From positions 11,230,446 to 11,294,445 of the forward strand of contig NC_063261.1 in NCBI RefSeq assembly GCF_019578655.1: 64,000 nucleotides of DNA, in the 5' to 3' direction. Shown piece after piece: positions 36,137 through 47,867 of the stretch. Position numbers and translations under genes: made by a program. The notes under the pieces are model-generated. The model made no database searches and was not told where the DNA came from. It worked only from the letters and a program-made list of their open reading frames with translations. Origin of the DNA: Ricinus communis. Taxonomy: Eukaryota > Streptophyta > Magnoliopsida > Malpighiales > Euphorbiaceae. Every line of letters begins with the position of its first letter. Within the stretch, counting starts at the first letter, position 1.

Positions 36137-39100
36137 TCATATTTGGGCCTTTGACAGTCTAGAAGTCAACTTCAAAGCAATGTCACCATAAGGTTCCTCT
36201 TGTCGTACATCAATAAGTCCATAACTCTTCAAAACCTGCAGTGCACCATTGAAAATCACATAACAATTAAGCATCAGAAATAATAAACCAGGTTACCTTA
36301 ATGCTTAAATTCCTAGAGATAGTTGTAAAATTGAGATTCGTAACATGAAACAGAAGTCCTGATTTTAGGAATCATGAAGTAAATCACATCACAAGATTCA
36401 ATACAAACTATCCAATGATAAGGATGCATATAAATTATGAAACAAAATGCATTAAATATATATTAAGACAGAAAATTTGATTCTGTGCCTAATTAAACAG
36501 GTTCTCACTTTTCAAGATAGGTGATGTGTATCCATTCCCATCATGATTAATCCTCTTCAACTATATTGCATAAGAATTAATGCACAATGAATATTTTCTC
36601 ATGTTAATCCCACAACAACCATACTTGATATCATATCCTATACCATATGGCCACATAAAAAGACATTATTATTTTTTCATAATTTTATGTCAAATCGTAC
36701 TTCTAATTTCCAGGTCTTCATTGCTTTTTTCCTCTATTTGCTATACTTTCTTCAACATTCTCCAATTTCTATCATCTACTGCATCTTCAAAATAAAAAGG
36801 AGACAGTTAAACTAAGCTACATTGACAGTAATTTCATGTTCAATTTTGTTACCTTATCCCTTTATTTAAAAGAAATGGAAATTGTATAGCTAATTATTTC
36901 CATATCGTGAAAATGAAAAATATAGCTACAATTATGACTTTGACAAGTTCTGAATTCCATGCCATGTTCAAACCGGAACTGACATGCCATGTTCAAACAG
37001 TGAATTATAGAATGATGCTAAACCCTAGCAACATAAAAAAAAAAATTAAAAAAATAGAACTGAGATAATACTGGGTACTAACTCTGAACCTAGAAATCTA
37101 GTTCATAGAAGAAGTCAAAACAAAATAGATTAATTGCTCTTGATGTGATCTTGCAGAAGTATTTGCAGAATCAGAAACAGATTTCTTTACAACTGACTTC
37201 AACGTATGATTTCTTAGTAAATCATCAGTTGCTTACATAATATTTACTTTAAGCAGCCTTTTTCTTTTAGAAAAAAATTAAATTGGAAAAAGTAATTTAT
37301 GAAAAAAATTTAAAAAAAAAAATCAACCAACTAAAATAAAAAAAAAATTTAAACCTACTCTTTTAACACCCAACAGCAATCTCAAGTAGGGATCCAGAGA
37401 CAAATGCTTGTAGCCACAAAGCTAGACAAGATGGCACTGCTGTATGCATCTGTCTCTGAAAATTTTATCATGCTCAAGTACCATGCATTTTCTTGGTTAT
37501 AGAACCATACACACTAAAAATTTTGAAAAAACAAAGATGGTGAAGCAATACAGAAAGCATAATAGGATTATTTCAATAGATTTATAAGGAACCAGTCAAG
37601 TTTGAAGCACAAGAAAGCAGCAGGAAATTCAAGGAACTCAAGACACTTATGAATCAAGATTTCAACAGGGAACTAATTCTACTTCAATTTGGAGAGAAAA
37701 GAACATTCTAGTAGCTTATGCAATTATTGAGTTAAATTCCTAATATGATAGGAAGATTATCTTCCAATAAATGCTAATATTGGCATGCAAATATATAAGT
37801 AATGTCTCAAACATATGTTGTATTCGTGATTTGATTTCTTTTCCTCAGCCTGTTACCTTTCATGAAAAAACATCTACATAAATATATCAGCAAGAAGAGC
37901 CACGTGTGAAAATAATGTAGAAGCTTACCAGTGTTTCAAAAAACATTCGAGCACATAATTTTCTTGTTTTTCCTTGTAAGATCCTGTTGAGACTGAGATC
38001 TCCAGATAGGTCTTCTGATACTGGGGTTATCGGAGAGTTTCTTTTTAAATATTGAGCCACAGCCCTGCATACCAACATTATAAAGAAAATCAACAGGCAA
38101 TTTAAACTAACAAAAAAAATAAAGTATTAAAAGCATTAGGAACAAAACTTCCTCTACTTCTGAAAAATAGAACAGTACCTTGTTCTCACAGACAGTGAAT
38201 CAATGCCTTGAGAGCCTGGAGAACCTGCCATAAGCATAAATGCCACCCACATATTATAAGCAAAATATAACAGTTAAATATTGGATATTTCATATGATTT
38301 TGACTTCTTAGAAAAATCACAAGAAATCAGCTTACCAGCTGGGCTATTGTCTGCTTCCAGGAAATAAAGGTCCTACAACAATAGTTAATTCTTGGAGTGA
38401 GACATAAAAACATGATTAACTTGGTTTAATTAGCTGGCTTGTACAATAAGGTGTATGGAACACGCTAGAAATTGCACGTAATCTATTATAAGCACAACAA
38501 TGTATCGAGAAGCATACAAGCAAAGTTGGCATATTGAAAATTTTTAGCTCTAAAATGCCTCACGACATGTGAACACCAAATTTTTGAGAGAAAGAAACAT
38601 TACAAGCACATCAAAGCAACAGTACATTGAAAAACCACCAAAGATCGGTATTAGCACTGCAGAAAAAATGCAAGCTGAAAAATTACCTCTGCTTCTGCAG
38701 TATTAACAAATTCAGGAATATCTGAAAGTCCAGTGTGCCCTGCATCAAATTGCTCTTCCAAAAACGTCCTGGGTGTTTCCAGATCAGTAGTGTAAGTGCC
38801 AGTGGATGCTGCAATATCTGGTGTAGGCAATACTTCAGTTCCAGCACTTGTTCCAGCCCAATGTGCTGTTTCTGATCCTAAGCTTTTCATTGAGTTGGGA
38901 GTGAAGTCATCTCTTCTAAAAGGAGAAGGCGGAAATCTTCCTGGAGAAGGCAGGAGTTCAGGTAACAGAATGTTGGCATCATGGCCTTCATGTTGTCGAA
39001 GACGTTCAATTTCTAGATCAGGTTCAACTTCAGGTACAGAAGGTTGTGCAAACATAGGCTCTGGAATGTTTTCAGTTGCAGGAGCAGGCGAAGTTGTAGT

Positions 39101-41779
39101 CCTGCTCTCTGAGATCATTTCTGTTGCAGAAGTGGGAGAAGTTGCAGCTATAGACTCTAAAATCGCAACTGTTGAACGAGCAGGAGAAGTTGCATCCCGC
39201 CACTCTGGAATTACTTCAATTGCAGGAGCAGATGTTGTAACCCTGGGCTCTGGTGTAACTTCCCTTTCAAGAGTCAAATGAGGTTTTCCAGAAATATAGT
39301 CCTTTAAAAGATTGCATAGATCAGCACAAGACCCTGGTCATAGACAAACATCAATACTTTCATAATTTTAACCATTGGGTTAAAGAGCAAGAAGTTATCC
39401 AATACAATCCAACTAAAGCAGCTCTCATCACTCACCAGTTAACAAAGGCTCGGAAAGGACTTGCTCCTTTCTTAGACTGTTGCGCAACTTCCATATACCC
39501 AAAGCAGTAGAAGGGATTTCCCTCCTCTTTCTCAATATATCCTTAGAATTTTCTAATGCCTTCTTCATGAATCTATCAAAATGGTTTCTTACATCAGAAA
39601 CCAAAACCAAATGAATTAAGTGCTCTATGTAAATCAAGCAACATATCGTACTTATTGGTTAACACTGTGGCCTCATCAAAGAAATGCTTTCTCTTTCTTG
39701 TCCTAGGTCTTGGCTGCTGAACAGCTGGCGTTGAACGTATGGCAAGTTCAGGTGATACACGCCCTGAGAAGAACAAAAAGAAACGCTCATTCAAAGTATA
39801 AACAATATAGGCCATAATTACCTTTCCATCCTGCTCAAATGAAAGTAACGAGTCACCAACTCACCAAATGAAATATGTGAATCAAAGATTCCAGGTGCAT
39901 CTCGTGAAGCAGAATTAGGGGATTCTGAACGCTGCTGAAATGGTGAAGACTGCCCTCCAGAAGGTATGACATCCTCCTTAAATGGAGAGGGAGTTTTCTT
40001 CTCATTCAAACCTTGGTCTAAAGATATATTTGGTTCAGATGCATCATTTTGCTGATGGGTAAACACTGGAGGAAGGTTTTCCGAACTAAAAACATCAACA
40101 TGATCACGCAAAACTTCAATTTCTGGAGGGAAATTGTCATTGTTAATTGCTGAATTAAGAACCTCAGTCTGATTACTTGGACCAGGCTCTTGAAAATCCA
40201 GAGTCTGAGTCTGTAATTCCGTCTTGTTGCTAGGACAAGTTTCTTGAAGATCAGCAAAATCCATAAGCACTTCTGTTAAATTAGTTGGGCCTGAATCTTG
40301 AAGATCAACAGTTTCTGAAGTCACTTCAATCCGACTACTAGGAATGGTATGCGGGGAAGCCATATCAGTATCAACTCCTGATGGAGGAACGATGCTGTGA
40401 ATGCAAAACAAATATTAAGTATTACATTGAACTCTCAATAGATTCTTTTCTTTAAAAAAAAAGACTTCCAAATGCAATTAAAGGCATACTCCTCCGTTGG
40501 CCTGATTCCTGCATTCAGTTCCTCTTCTGGTGGTAATGTATCCATCATGACATCCTGCACAGCAATGTTCTTGCCAGTGAAAATTGCAATTTACATGCAG
40601 CAATTAAAAGACAAAACAGGGAGCAACCAAAATAATTTTTTAAAGAACAGTAATAGACCTCATCAAAAGATATAACAACATAAGGATCTCTGTCAGTAGG
40701 AATCTGATCTTGAAGTGTTATTTCCTCTTGACTCCTCATATGATTATCCGGAGACCTAAGACACATAATTGATATGTCAGAAAAACAGTTCCAGAACAAA
40801 CACAAGTTAAAAAATCAAATTGGAAGGGAAGAGAAGAAGTAGGTCATTTTATCTATACCCATAAGCATCAATGTCAAAGTCCACATCCAAGGCATCAAGG
40901 TCAAATGTTGGAGGCAAAGTGACAGATTCAAATTTAGCTGTTGTTGCATTCTCCGGCAAATTAACTTCTATAGAAGTAAATGCCTTTCTTAACCCAACAA
41001 GAACAACATTACAATCATGGTAAAGGAAATCAACTTTCTTCGAATATATCCGAACAACACCTAACAGGAGATGGCCTGACATTCTCAGCGCAATGGGAAC
41101 TTCTGGAAACATAATGCGATCTAAAATACGAATCCATATAAAAAAAAAAAATCAAATCACTGTCAGTAAACTTCCCACAAATGCTGTTCTTTAAGCAAGT
41201 ACCTCTAAATAAATTCACCCCATTGAAGAGAACCAAATAAAAACCTATTTAATAAGCAAAACCATTGCTTGCCATAAAACCTTTGATTAAAATTAACATA
41301 AAAATCAGATAGAAGTAGAATCTCCAAACTACAGAAAGTTATTAGAATTTATTTTTTAAAAATGGACTAATTACAAAACTTTAATCCAAAATCTTGAGAC
41401 AAATAAAGTATTTGATCTTTGTCGCACAGTAAAATTGGGCACTCACTGAGATAATACCATTAAATAAGTAACTCACATTCTAACCAAAAAACCAAAAAAA
41501 AAATCTTTACAAATGAAACACAATAAAGAAGAAATAAATCAAATAATAGAAAAAGGTCTAATCCAAAAAAAAAAAAGTTTTTCTTTAATGAGAAAGAAAA
41601 CTTCAGTTGCATACCAAAAAAGGGAAAAAATTTATTGAAAAAAAAAAAAACAGACCGACGGTGGAGGAGATATCGGTGGAGGTATAGTGAGACTTCTTGA
41701 GGCGGTGTTGAAGATGAGCGGCGCACCACACTGTACCCAGAGGGCCCTTCCGAGCAAGAAACGTCTGAGAGTAAAACAT
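36137..41779 (-). CDS. Cohesin alpha-kleisin, RAD21/SCC1 family, SYN3 (RAD21.2)-like, 12 exons
   Basis: Exons on the minus strand: 41779-41656, 41120-40859, 40755-40659, 40554-40490, 40394-39865, 39763-39652, 39587-39436, 39333-38687, 38372-38336, 38224-38179, 38064-37929, 36235-36137. All junctions are GT-AG and in phase; the product is 768 residues. Residues 1-105 are the Rad21/Rec8 N-terminal domain (MFYSQTFLARKGPLGTVW..., SGHLLLGVVRIYSKKVDF) that binds the SMC3 neck. Residues 692-768 are the C-terminal winged helix (AVAQYLKRNSP, ARMFFETL, EPYGDIALKL) that binds the SMC1 head. The N-terminus fits Arabidopsis SYN3 better than SYN1, SYN2 or SYN4. EIERLR at about 555-560 is a possible separase-type ExxR site. 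The disordered middle has Pro/Glu/Ser-rich repeats (residues 210-265 and 467-543). A 3' UTR exon near 35452-35270, joined across a GTATGA...TGCAG intron, is plausible. Confidence 0.92.
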
Positions 41780-41822
41780 CCTTCTTCTTCTTCTTCTTTT
41801 ACAGATAAAGAAACTGAAGAGA

Positions 41823-41846
41823 GAGTGAGAGAGAGAGAGAGAGAAA
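41823..41846 (-). repeat. CT/GA-rich tract in the cohesin 5' leader
   Basis: GA repeats on the plus strand (CT on the gene strand), about 45-70 bp upstream of the ATG at 41779 and downstream of a TATA-like ATTTATATTAA on the gene strand (about 41875-41885). CT-rich leaders of this kind are common in plant 5' UTRs. The start site is inferred to lie near 41845. Confidence 0.6.
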
Positions 41847-41898
41847 TAGAGAAAGACATGATTTTTTTAGGGTTAATATAAATTGAAAAAACTATCAA

Positions 41899-41945
41899 TT
41901 TGGCGCGGCAAATAAGAAAGGCGCCAACTAGAAAGGCGCCAACTA
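41899..41945 (-). promoter_or_regulatory. E2F-type site cluster upstream of the cohesin gene
   Basis: TTTGGCGC at 41899-41906 fits the E2F consensus TTTSSCGC. The opposite strand of the same place reads TTTGCCGC, also a match, so the two overlap as TTTGGCGCGGCAAA. Two direct 15-bp repeats GAAAGGCGCCAACTA follow at 41916-41945, each giving GTTGGCGCC on the gene strand. The cluster is 120-166 bp upstream of the start codon. E2F control of cohesin genes in S phase fits the gene's role; binding itself is an inference. Confidence 0.7.
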
Positions 41946-42312
41946 GAAGAAGTGGGTTCGATGGGGAATTTCAAAAGACCCTTTCTATTACCATTATTTA
42001 CAATTCTGCCGAGATTATCGGGTATTTAAAGCAGACCTGATTATTGGAAATAGGGCCACCTCTCCCCCCTACTTACTTTTTTGGGACCTTATTTTTAAGA
42101 AATAACAATAATAAATTTTTAAAACTCAAAATATTAGAAAAAGAGGAAACAGGTTTTGTAAAAATAGATATTAGTAATACAGTTTTTATATATATTGTTA
42201 TTTCTCAAAATTTAAGTCTATATATTAGTTTCTTTCAATTAATTTTGTAGTTATAGAATTAAATCGAATTTTGTATAAACTCATCATTCACCCATAAATT
42301 GCATGAGTATTA

Positions 42313-42560
42313 TTAGGCTTAATTGCAAAAGAATATTTGACCTTTGGCGTTTTTTCAATTTAATCACATGTTTTTAATTGTAACACTGTCATGCGCGACC
42401 TTATCAATTTTATCAAACTGATACATAAATCAAATTTCTGGTGAAGTTTATTCCACGTGGCTGCTGGAGCTCTGGTAAAGTAAACACGTAGAAACGGTGC
42501 GTTTTAAAGCCAAAACCAGAAGCGGTGTGTTTTGGAGATGAGAAACAGTGCATTTTTTAC
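42313..42560. repeat. Left TIR of the MULE
   Basis: Inverted repeat of the right end. At the inner end it has three copies of a GAAACGGTGCGTTTT-like motif: 42491-42505, 42519-42535 and 42541-42557. Confidence 0.85.
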
Positions 42561-42782
42561 ATCCTAAATTAAAGATCCTTGTTCCCAAATTTATCTGCAA
42601 TCTGTAACCCTAGTTGTTCTTATTCTCGTGCTTCATATGCCCCCAAATTCACATTTATCTGCTAGTTTGAAGCTAATGATGTTGTATTAGGTTGATTGAA
42701 AGATTTATTTGGAACTTCTAATCCTATAATGCTTCAATTACGAGCTCGATCAGTAGTTTGATGGCTTCACCCTGACATAGCA

Positions 42783-43100
42783 ATGTCTTTCTTATACGAA
42801 AGAGGTGATGAATCATTTGAAGGCTGAAAGGACGCATTGGAAGAGATAATGAAAGTGAAGATGGTAAGGGAGTCAACGATGGTTAAGAAAGTATGTAGCT
42901 GTGAAGAAAAGAATGAATAGTTTGAGTTACTGCAAAAAAATATTGATGACTGCAGAAAACTTGATGATTGCAGAAAGCTTAATTCTGAGAAGAAAATGCT
43001 ACAAGAGAGTGTCGTGATGTGGTTTGAGAAAGTTTTGTATTCTACTACTCATGATTGTGGTTATTGGTATTGGTATGGTAATACCCATGAGTTAGCTTAA
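42783..43100 (+). pseudogene. Possible second ORF of the MULE, opposite strand
   Basis: One plus-strand frame of 105 codons from ATG 42783 to TAA 43098-43100, interrupted only by TGA and TAG. The predicted peptide is Glu/Lys-rich with a coiled-coil-like stretch (EEIMKVKMVRES, KLNSEKKMLQESVV) and a short in-frame duplication of DDCRKL. It lies downstream of, and convergent with, the transposase, as second genes do in some MULEs. It matches nothing I know. It may be a captured fragment or chance. Confidence 0.3.
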
Positions 43101-43497
43101 CTGTTGGATAAATATTTGTATTGTAATTTGAACAAAAATGTTGAATAAATGACAATGTTAATTTATGATTATTGAACATTTTTACATAAGCCATATAACT
43201 TGAAGTTGGATGCCTTTTGCATATATGGTACTAGTATAAATCATAAATGGAGAATATAAGTGTTTAAGAAGAGTATTTTTTGATGAAAATAAAGGCATTA
43301 TCTGCCTTCAAAATATTATGTTCATAGGTGTGAAAACAAAGACAGTATTTGTCTATAAAAAATAGTATAAAGACTACTACAAAGAAAGGCACAAGTCTGC
43401 AAACAAGATAACAGACACAATATTTGCCTAAAAAAGGAAAATTTCATGCTCTACATTTAATCAAAATTGCAGTAACCAATCAAATTGCTTGACTCTC

Positions 43498-44804
43498 TTA
43501 GGTTCCAACAGGTGCAGCACCTTTCCCACTATATTTGGCTCCTCTGCCACAACCTCTGCCACCTCTATTGTTTGTTGCACTTGCAATTATTGGTCTGGCA
43601 TAAGAGGGAACTGATTTGCCCTTACTTGTTGCTGCCTTTGCTGCTGCCTTTGTACCAGAAATGAATTTCACTTTCCTTGATTCAGGCATCTAGAAACGAA
43701 ACACAATTGTTCCATTAGACTAGGCATAAAATAATAAGAAAAAAATTATTATATTTAAATTACCCTCAAATACATGTTGCCAGAATCTTCAAAGATTTTA
43801 CTCCATAACCTTGGTTAACCTGTTTGTACAACCATAATGAATACAAATTGGGTTTTTCACTATTCAAATGTAAACCAAATACAAGTATTCAAATAATTTA
43901 CTAATGCAGTTTCTTTTTTCCTGCTTTGAGACCCATTTTTGGTTGTTAAGCCAGATTGAGGTCCACTTGAAGGTATGCCAGCAAATTGAGTTGGTCCAGA
44001 TTGAGTCCACTTGAAGGTGTGCCAGCAAATTGACTTGGTCCACTTGAACTAGGGACATCAGACTGAGTTGTTAGGGAAGTTGCAGTAGATCCAAGTACAG
44101 AAGTTGCATTTCATGGCCTGTCACGCTTAACTGGTAGTTTAGGAGGTCTCTTGAAAGATAGATCATTTTTCATCTTACAACTCCTCTTGTTGTGCCCAAC
44201 TCATCCACAAACTGCACAAGTCATTTGAATTCCTTGTTTAGACAGCTTATTAGGATTCTTTGGATCTTCAGTGATATCTCTTTTTCTGTACTTCTTAGGT
44301 CTGCCAGGCATTTTCTTAAATTTAGGTGCCTTGATGGGAAGCCCATCAGCTTGTGGCCATATTTTTCTGCCATTCAGTGGCTCAAGAGCATTTTTGTAGG
44401 TTTCAATATAAATTTCTACAGTATAGTACTTGTCCACAAAGGTTGTACTATCCTGGTTCATCCAATGAATGCTAGAACATGCATGGATACAAGGAATGCT
44501 TGTTATCTGCCATGCTCTACAAGTACAAGTGTGCATATTTATGTTAACCACAAACTGATCCTCTCCTATGTTCACTTGGAACTTGTCATCAACAGCAGGT
44601 TTGCAAGTACATAATCTGCTATTGTACTTGATTTCTTCAAGCTTAGTTCTAATTCTAGGTGTGATGGAGTCAGTTAAACCACTAGCATGCATCAACTTAT
44701 TGTGCATTCTCTCCATTAATGCACATCTAATCTCTTCTAGTATGTCTATAATGGTCATACTCCTAAATTTTACAATGTAACCATTGAAGGTTTAACTGAC
44801 ATTG
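43498..44804 (-). pseudogene. MULE transposase, C-terminal half (SWIM finger, zinc knuckle)
   Basis: Continues the transposase of 47868-50055 after the LTR A insert; reading across with one CATTG gives DNNVS*TFNGYIVKFRSM, the normal post-DDE region apart from one stop. 44758-44201 encodes the SWIM zinc finger CTCRAWQITSIPCIHAC and a basic GRPKKYRKRD block. A CX2CX4HX4C knuckle follows as CAVCG*VGHNKRSC with an in-frame TGA. The last exon (43689-43498) is Gly/Arg/Lys-rich and ends GKGAAPVGT before its stop. The region is DNA-binding in intact MURA-type proteins. It is inactive here, with stops and separation from its N-terminus. Confidence 0.8.
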
Positions 44805-47800
44805 TGTCACGACCCCACCAGAGGGCCCGTGACCGGCACTAGGGAATGGGTAGGCGTAAGGCCACTGAATCCCGTAGTAAGCCTGACATTCACAACTCAA
44901 ACAAATCTCATCTCAACTTTTACTATTATTAACGCCATAAATTACAGTAACATTAAATTTTACACAATTAAATAGGTCTGCCATAAGAACTAGGCGAGAC
45001 CCGAAACTCAGAAAATTTACAACTGATACATCTACTATTACTACTGCGGAGAATCTAAGATTTTTATAATTTGACATACCAAATCAAACCCCATCCGATA
45101 TGAAGAAGTCGGGTTACTGAGTAAGAATTGAGGGAAGATTAACAGTCACGAATCTGAAAAACAGTAAATGGAGATTGTCAGTCTCGAGAGTGAGCTAAAA
45201 TCATATATCTAAAACATTTTCATACATCTCAATATCACATTCATTTAATTTTAAAATAATTAATAAATCACGCAAACCATACGTGTCATGTTAAAACATA
45301 TGTATCATGCCATGCTTGAACAAAATTATTCCACACGCAACGGGACGGAGTACTTCAGTAGAACCCTAATCCTAAATCAACATCTCGATCAATTTCAAAA
45401 CTTACGTCTCGACTAAGCTCACCTCTAATATTTCAACTCTCTCATTCCAACAGGACTGGCGCCCAGAGAGCAAGCTCAATCAGGGACCTTACCTCCAGCC
45501 TGGTCACTTATATCTCAACTTTCTCACTCCAACAGGACTGGCGCCCAGAGAGCAAAGCTCGATCAGGGACCTTACCTCCAGCCTGGTCACTTATATCTCA
45601 ACTTTCTCATTCCAACAGGACTGGCGCCCAGAGAGCAAAGCTCGATCAGGGACCTTACCTCCAGCCTGGTCACTTATATCTCAACTTTCTCATTCCAACA
45701 GGACTGGCGCCCAGAGAGCAAAGCTCGATCAGGGACCTTACCTCCAGCCTGAACACTTGATTTCCAACTAAGCCGGCGCCCAGAGAGCAAGCTCGATCAG
45801 GGACCTTAACTTCGGCAATCAACTGAACTCAGCCCAAAGAGCAATGCTCGATCAGGGCAAACAAATCTATAATAACCTTATTACTTGTCTCTGATCATTA
45901 CTGGTGCGCACGCGGTCCTGGTGTAACCCATCAGGTGGCCTGTTCTATTAAAGCCTCATCCCGAGTCATCATACAATATTAAAATTGGTGATAAAGGGAG
46001 AACATATTTAAATAGTAATTAAAAAGCATCATGCATATAATAATAATTAAATGAATAATTGGAATTGCAAATGAACAATTACAGTAGCAAATCAAATTTT
46101 ATATATGATACGTGCATAAGCGATATATGACTTTAACTCACTGGTTTGACGACCTCCTAACTCTGCTCCGGTGCCTCAGTTGGAGCGAGCCGAACAGACA
46201 GATCATCTAATCACGGAAGACAATTTATTAAAGTGCTAAAACAATCGATCATTAATCCTAGGTCTAGACTCCTAGGACTGACTGTCTAAGAATCTCGACT
46301 CGGGAGAATTCTACCGAAAATCCGGCAGAACTTCCCCTACAACACGGACATTACCCCCCATAAAAACGGGTCCAGGACCTGCCAGAAAAACACTACAAAA
46401 ATCCAACAATCCAAACAACGGGAGTCGGGTCCCCAAACTTCACTATTTCCCGACTCCGCCACACAGCACAAAATACGAGGCAAACAAACTGACAGATAAT
46501 TATTTTTGACTCACAAATATTAAATACTCAACATAAAACAATAAGCACAATTTTAAATCAAAGGATTTTCAAGATCAACGGGCCAGAGAAAATTACCGAG
46601 ACGCTCGATCGCTCGGTTGACTCACCTCCGGCCGCCGGAGTCCGATCGACGATTCGAACACACCATCGGACTCACAACGACGCGCTGATAATGATCCTCG
46701 CTTCTGATTTTCTGATCTGACACCCGATCGTCCAGAGATATTTGCGAACGATCTCGGCCGTCGATTCGCAAACGAAGCCCGATCGCCACGAAACCGGTGG
46801 CATTGCGAAGCTTGAGCTGAGGAGAGTCGGGATATGCCCTCCAATCGTCCATAGCTTGCCGGAGCTCGCCGGAAAAGCTGGAAAACACGGCTGCCACTAC
46901 TTCGTCGGAACTCCCTTCTCCGGCCACCAAAACGGACGCCGCCACCGCCAAAAGGAAGCTCTCTCCAAGGGGAGCCGATCGCCACCAAGATCGGCCGGAA
47001 GGTCAGCCGAAGGCTTTGCTAAGCCGCCATTCTGCTCGCTCGTGCGCTCGATTTACAAAGCCGCCATCGACGACCCACGCCGTCGCCTTCCTCTTCTTCT
47101 TCTTCGGCCATCACCCTCTCTCTCTCTCCTGATCTTCTTTCTCTCTTCCCGATCCTTCTTTCTTTCTTTCAATATCGACATTAGGCCCCCGAACTTTTCC
47201 TTATTACAATTTGGTCCCTCAACTTTCTTAATTACTTACAATTTCATCCAGCAGAATTCCAATTTAACCCCTAAACTTTTTCTTAGCCTTTCAATTAAAC
47301 CCTTAACTAATTAATTTGGGCCAAATCCGAATTATTGAAAATACATAATTACATAAATACCCCTGATCGACATATTTATTTACGAAAATACCATACTCAC
47401 AAATTTCCATTAAAACCCCATAAAAATAAAATTATACTTTCAATCCTTATTCCAAAATAAATTTCCAATTTAGTCCTAACACGAAATTAATTTAAATAAT
47501 AAATTTCCAACTTAAAATTTAATACCACTAATCAATTAAAATACCAATTTTTCTAAAATTCTTTTATAAAAACATCATTTACAATTTCTTCCAAAATTTT
47601 CCAATATATATAATTTTATTTATACATATACATATACATATGCATTGGGAAAAAATTAGAATAACCAAAAATATATTCTACCCTTCAAATAATTTATTTA
47701 ATTAATTCTTAAAATTTCAACTAATTGGGTATAGAATAATATCATTTAATTGACTAATATTAAAATTTTCATTAAATCATTTCAAATTAAACCAAATAAA

Positions 47801-47867
47801 TATTAAATTAAATTAATTAAATAAATAAATACTTATTATTAAATATATAAAAATTTCGGGTATTACA
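44805..47867 (+). mobile_element. Solo LTR, family A copy 2 (3.06 kb), inside the MULE transposase
   Basis: Starts TGTCACGACCCC and ends CGGGTATTACA, with a perfect 5-bp target duplication CATTG (44800-44804, 47868-47872). It is inserted in a transposase codon after IDNN and is close in sequence to copy 1 over its whole length. It contains an 83-bp array (about 45430-45860), a GC-rich block (about 46590-47110) and an AT-rich tail. No internal retrotransposon region is present. The insertion postdates the MULE. Confidence 0.9.
45430..45860 (+). repeat. 83-bp tandem array inside LTR A copy 2
   Basis: CCAACAGGACTGG recurs at 45447, 45529, 45612 and 45695 (82-83 bp spacing), followed by one or two shorter degenerate units. 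Same unit as at 6050-6560. Confidence 0.9.

Noticed and set aside
38796..39281. 161-codon plus-strand ORF
   Set aside because: Antisense shadow of cohesin exon 8, whose repeats keep the opposite strand open.
44192..44614. 140-codon plus-strand ORF
   Set aside because: Shadow of the SWIM-domain part of the transposase.
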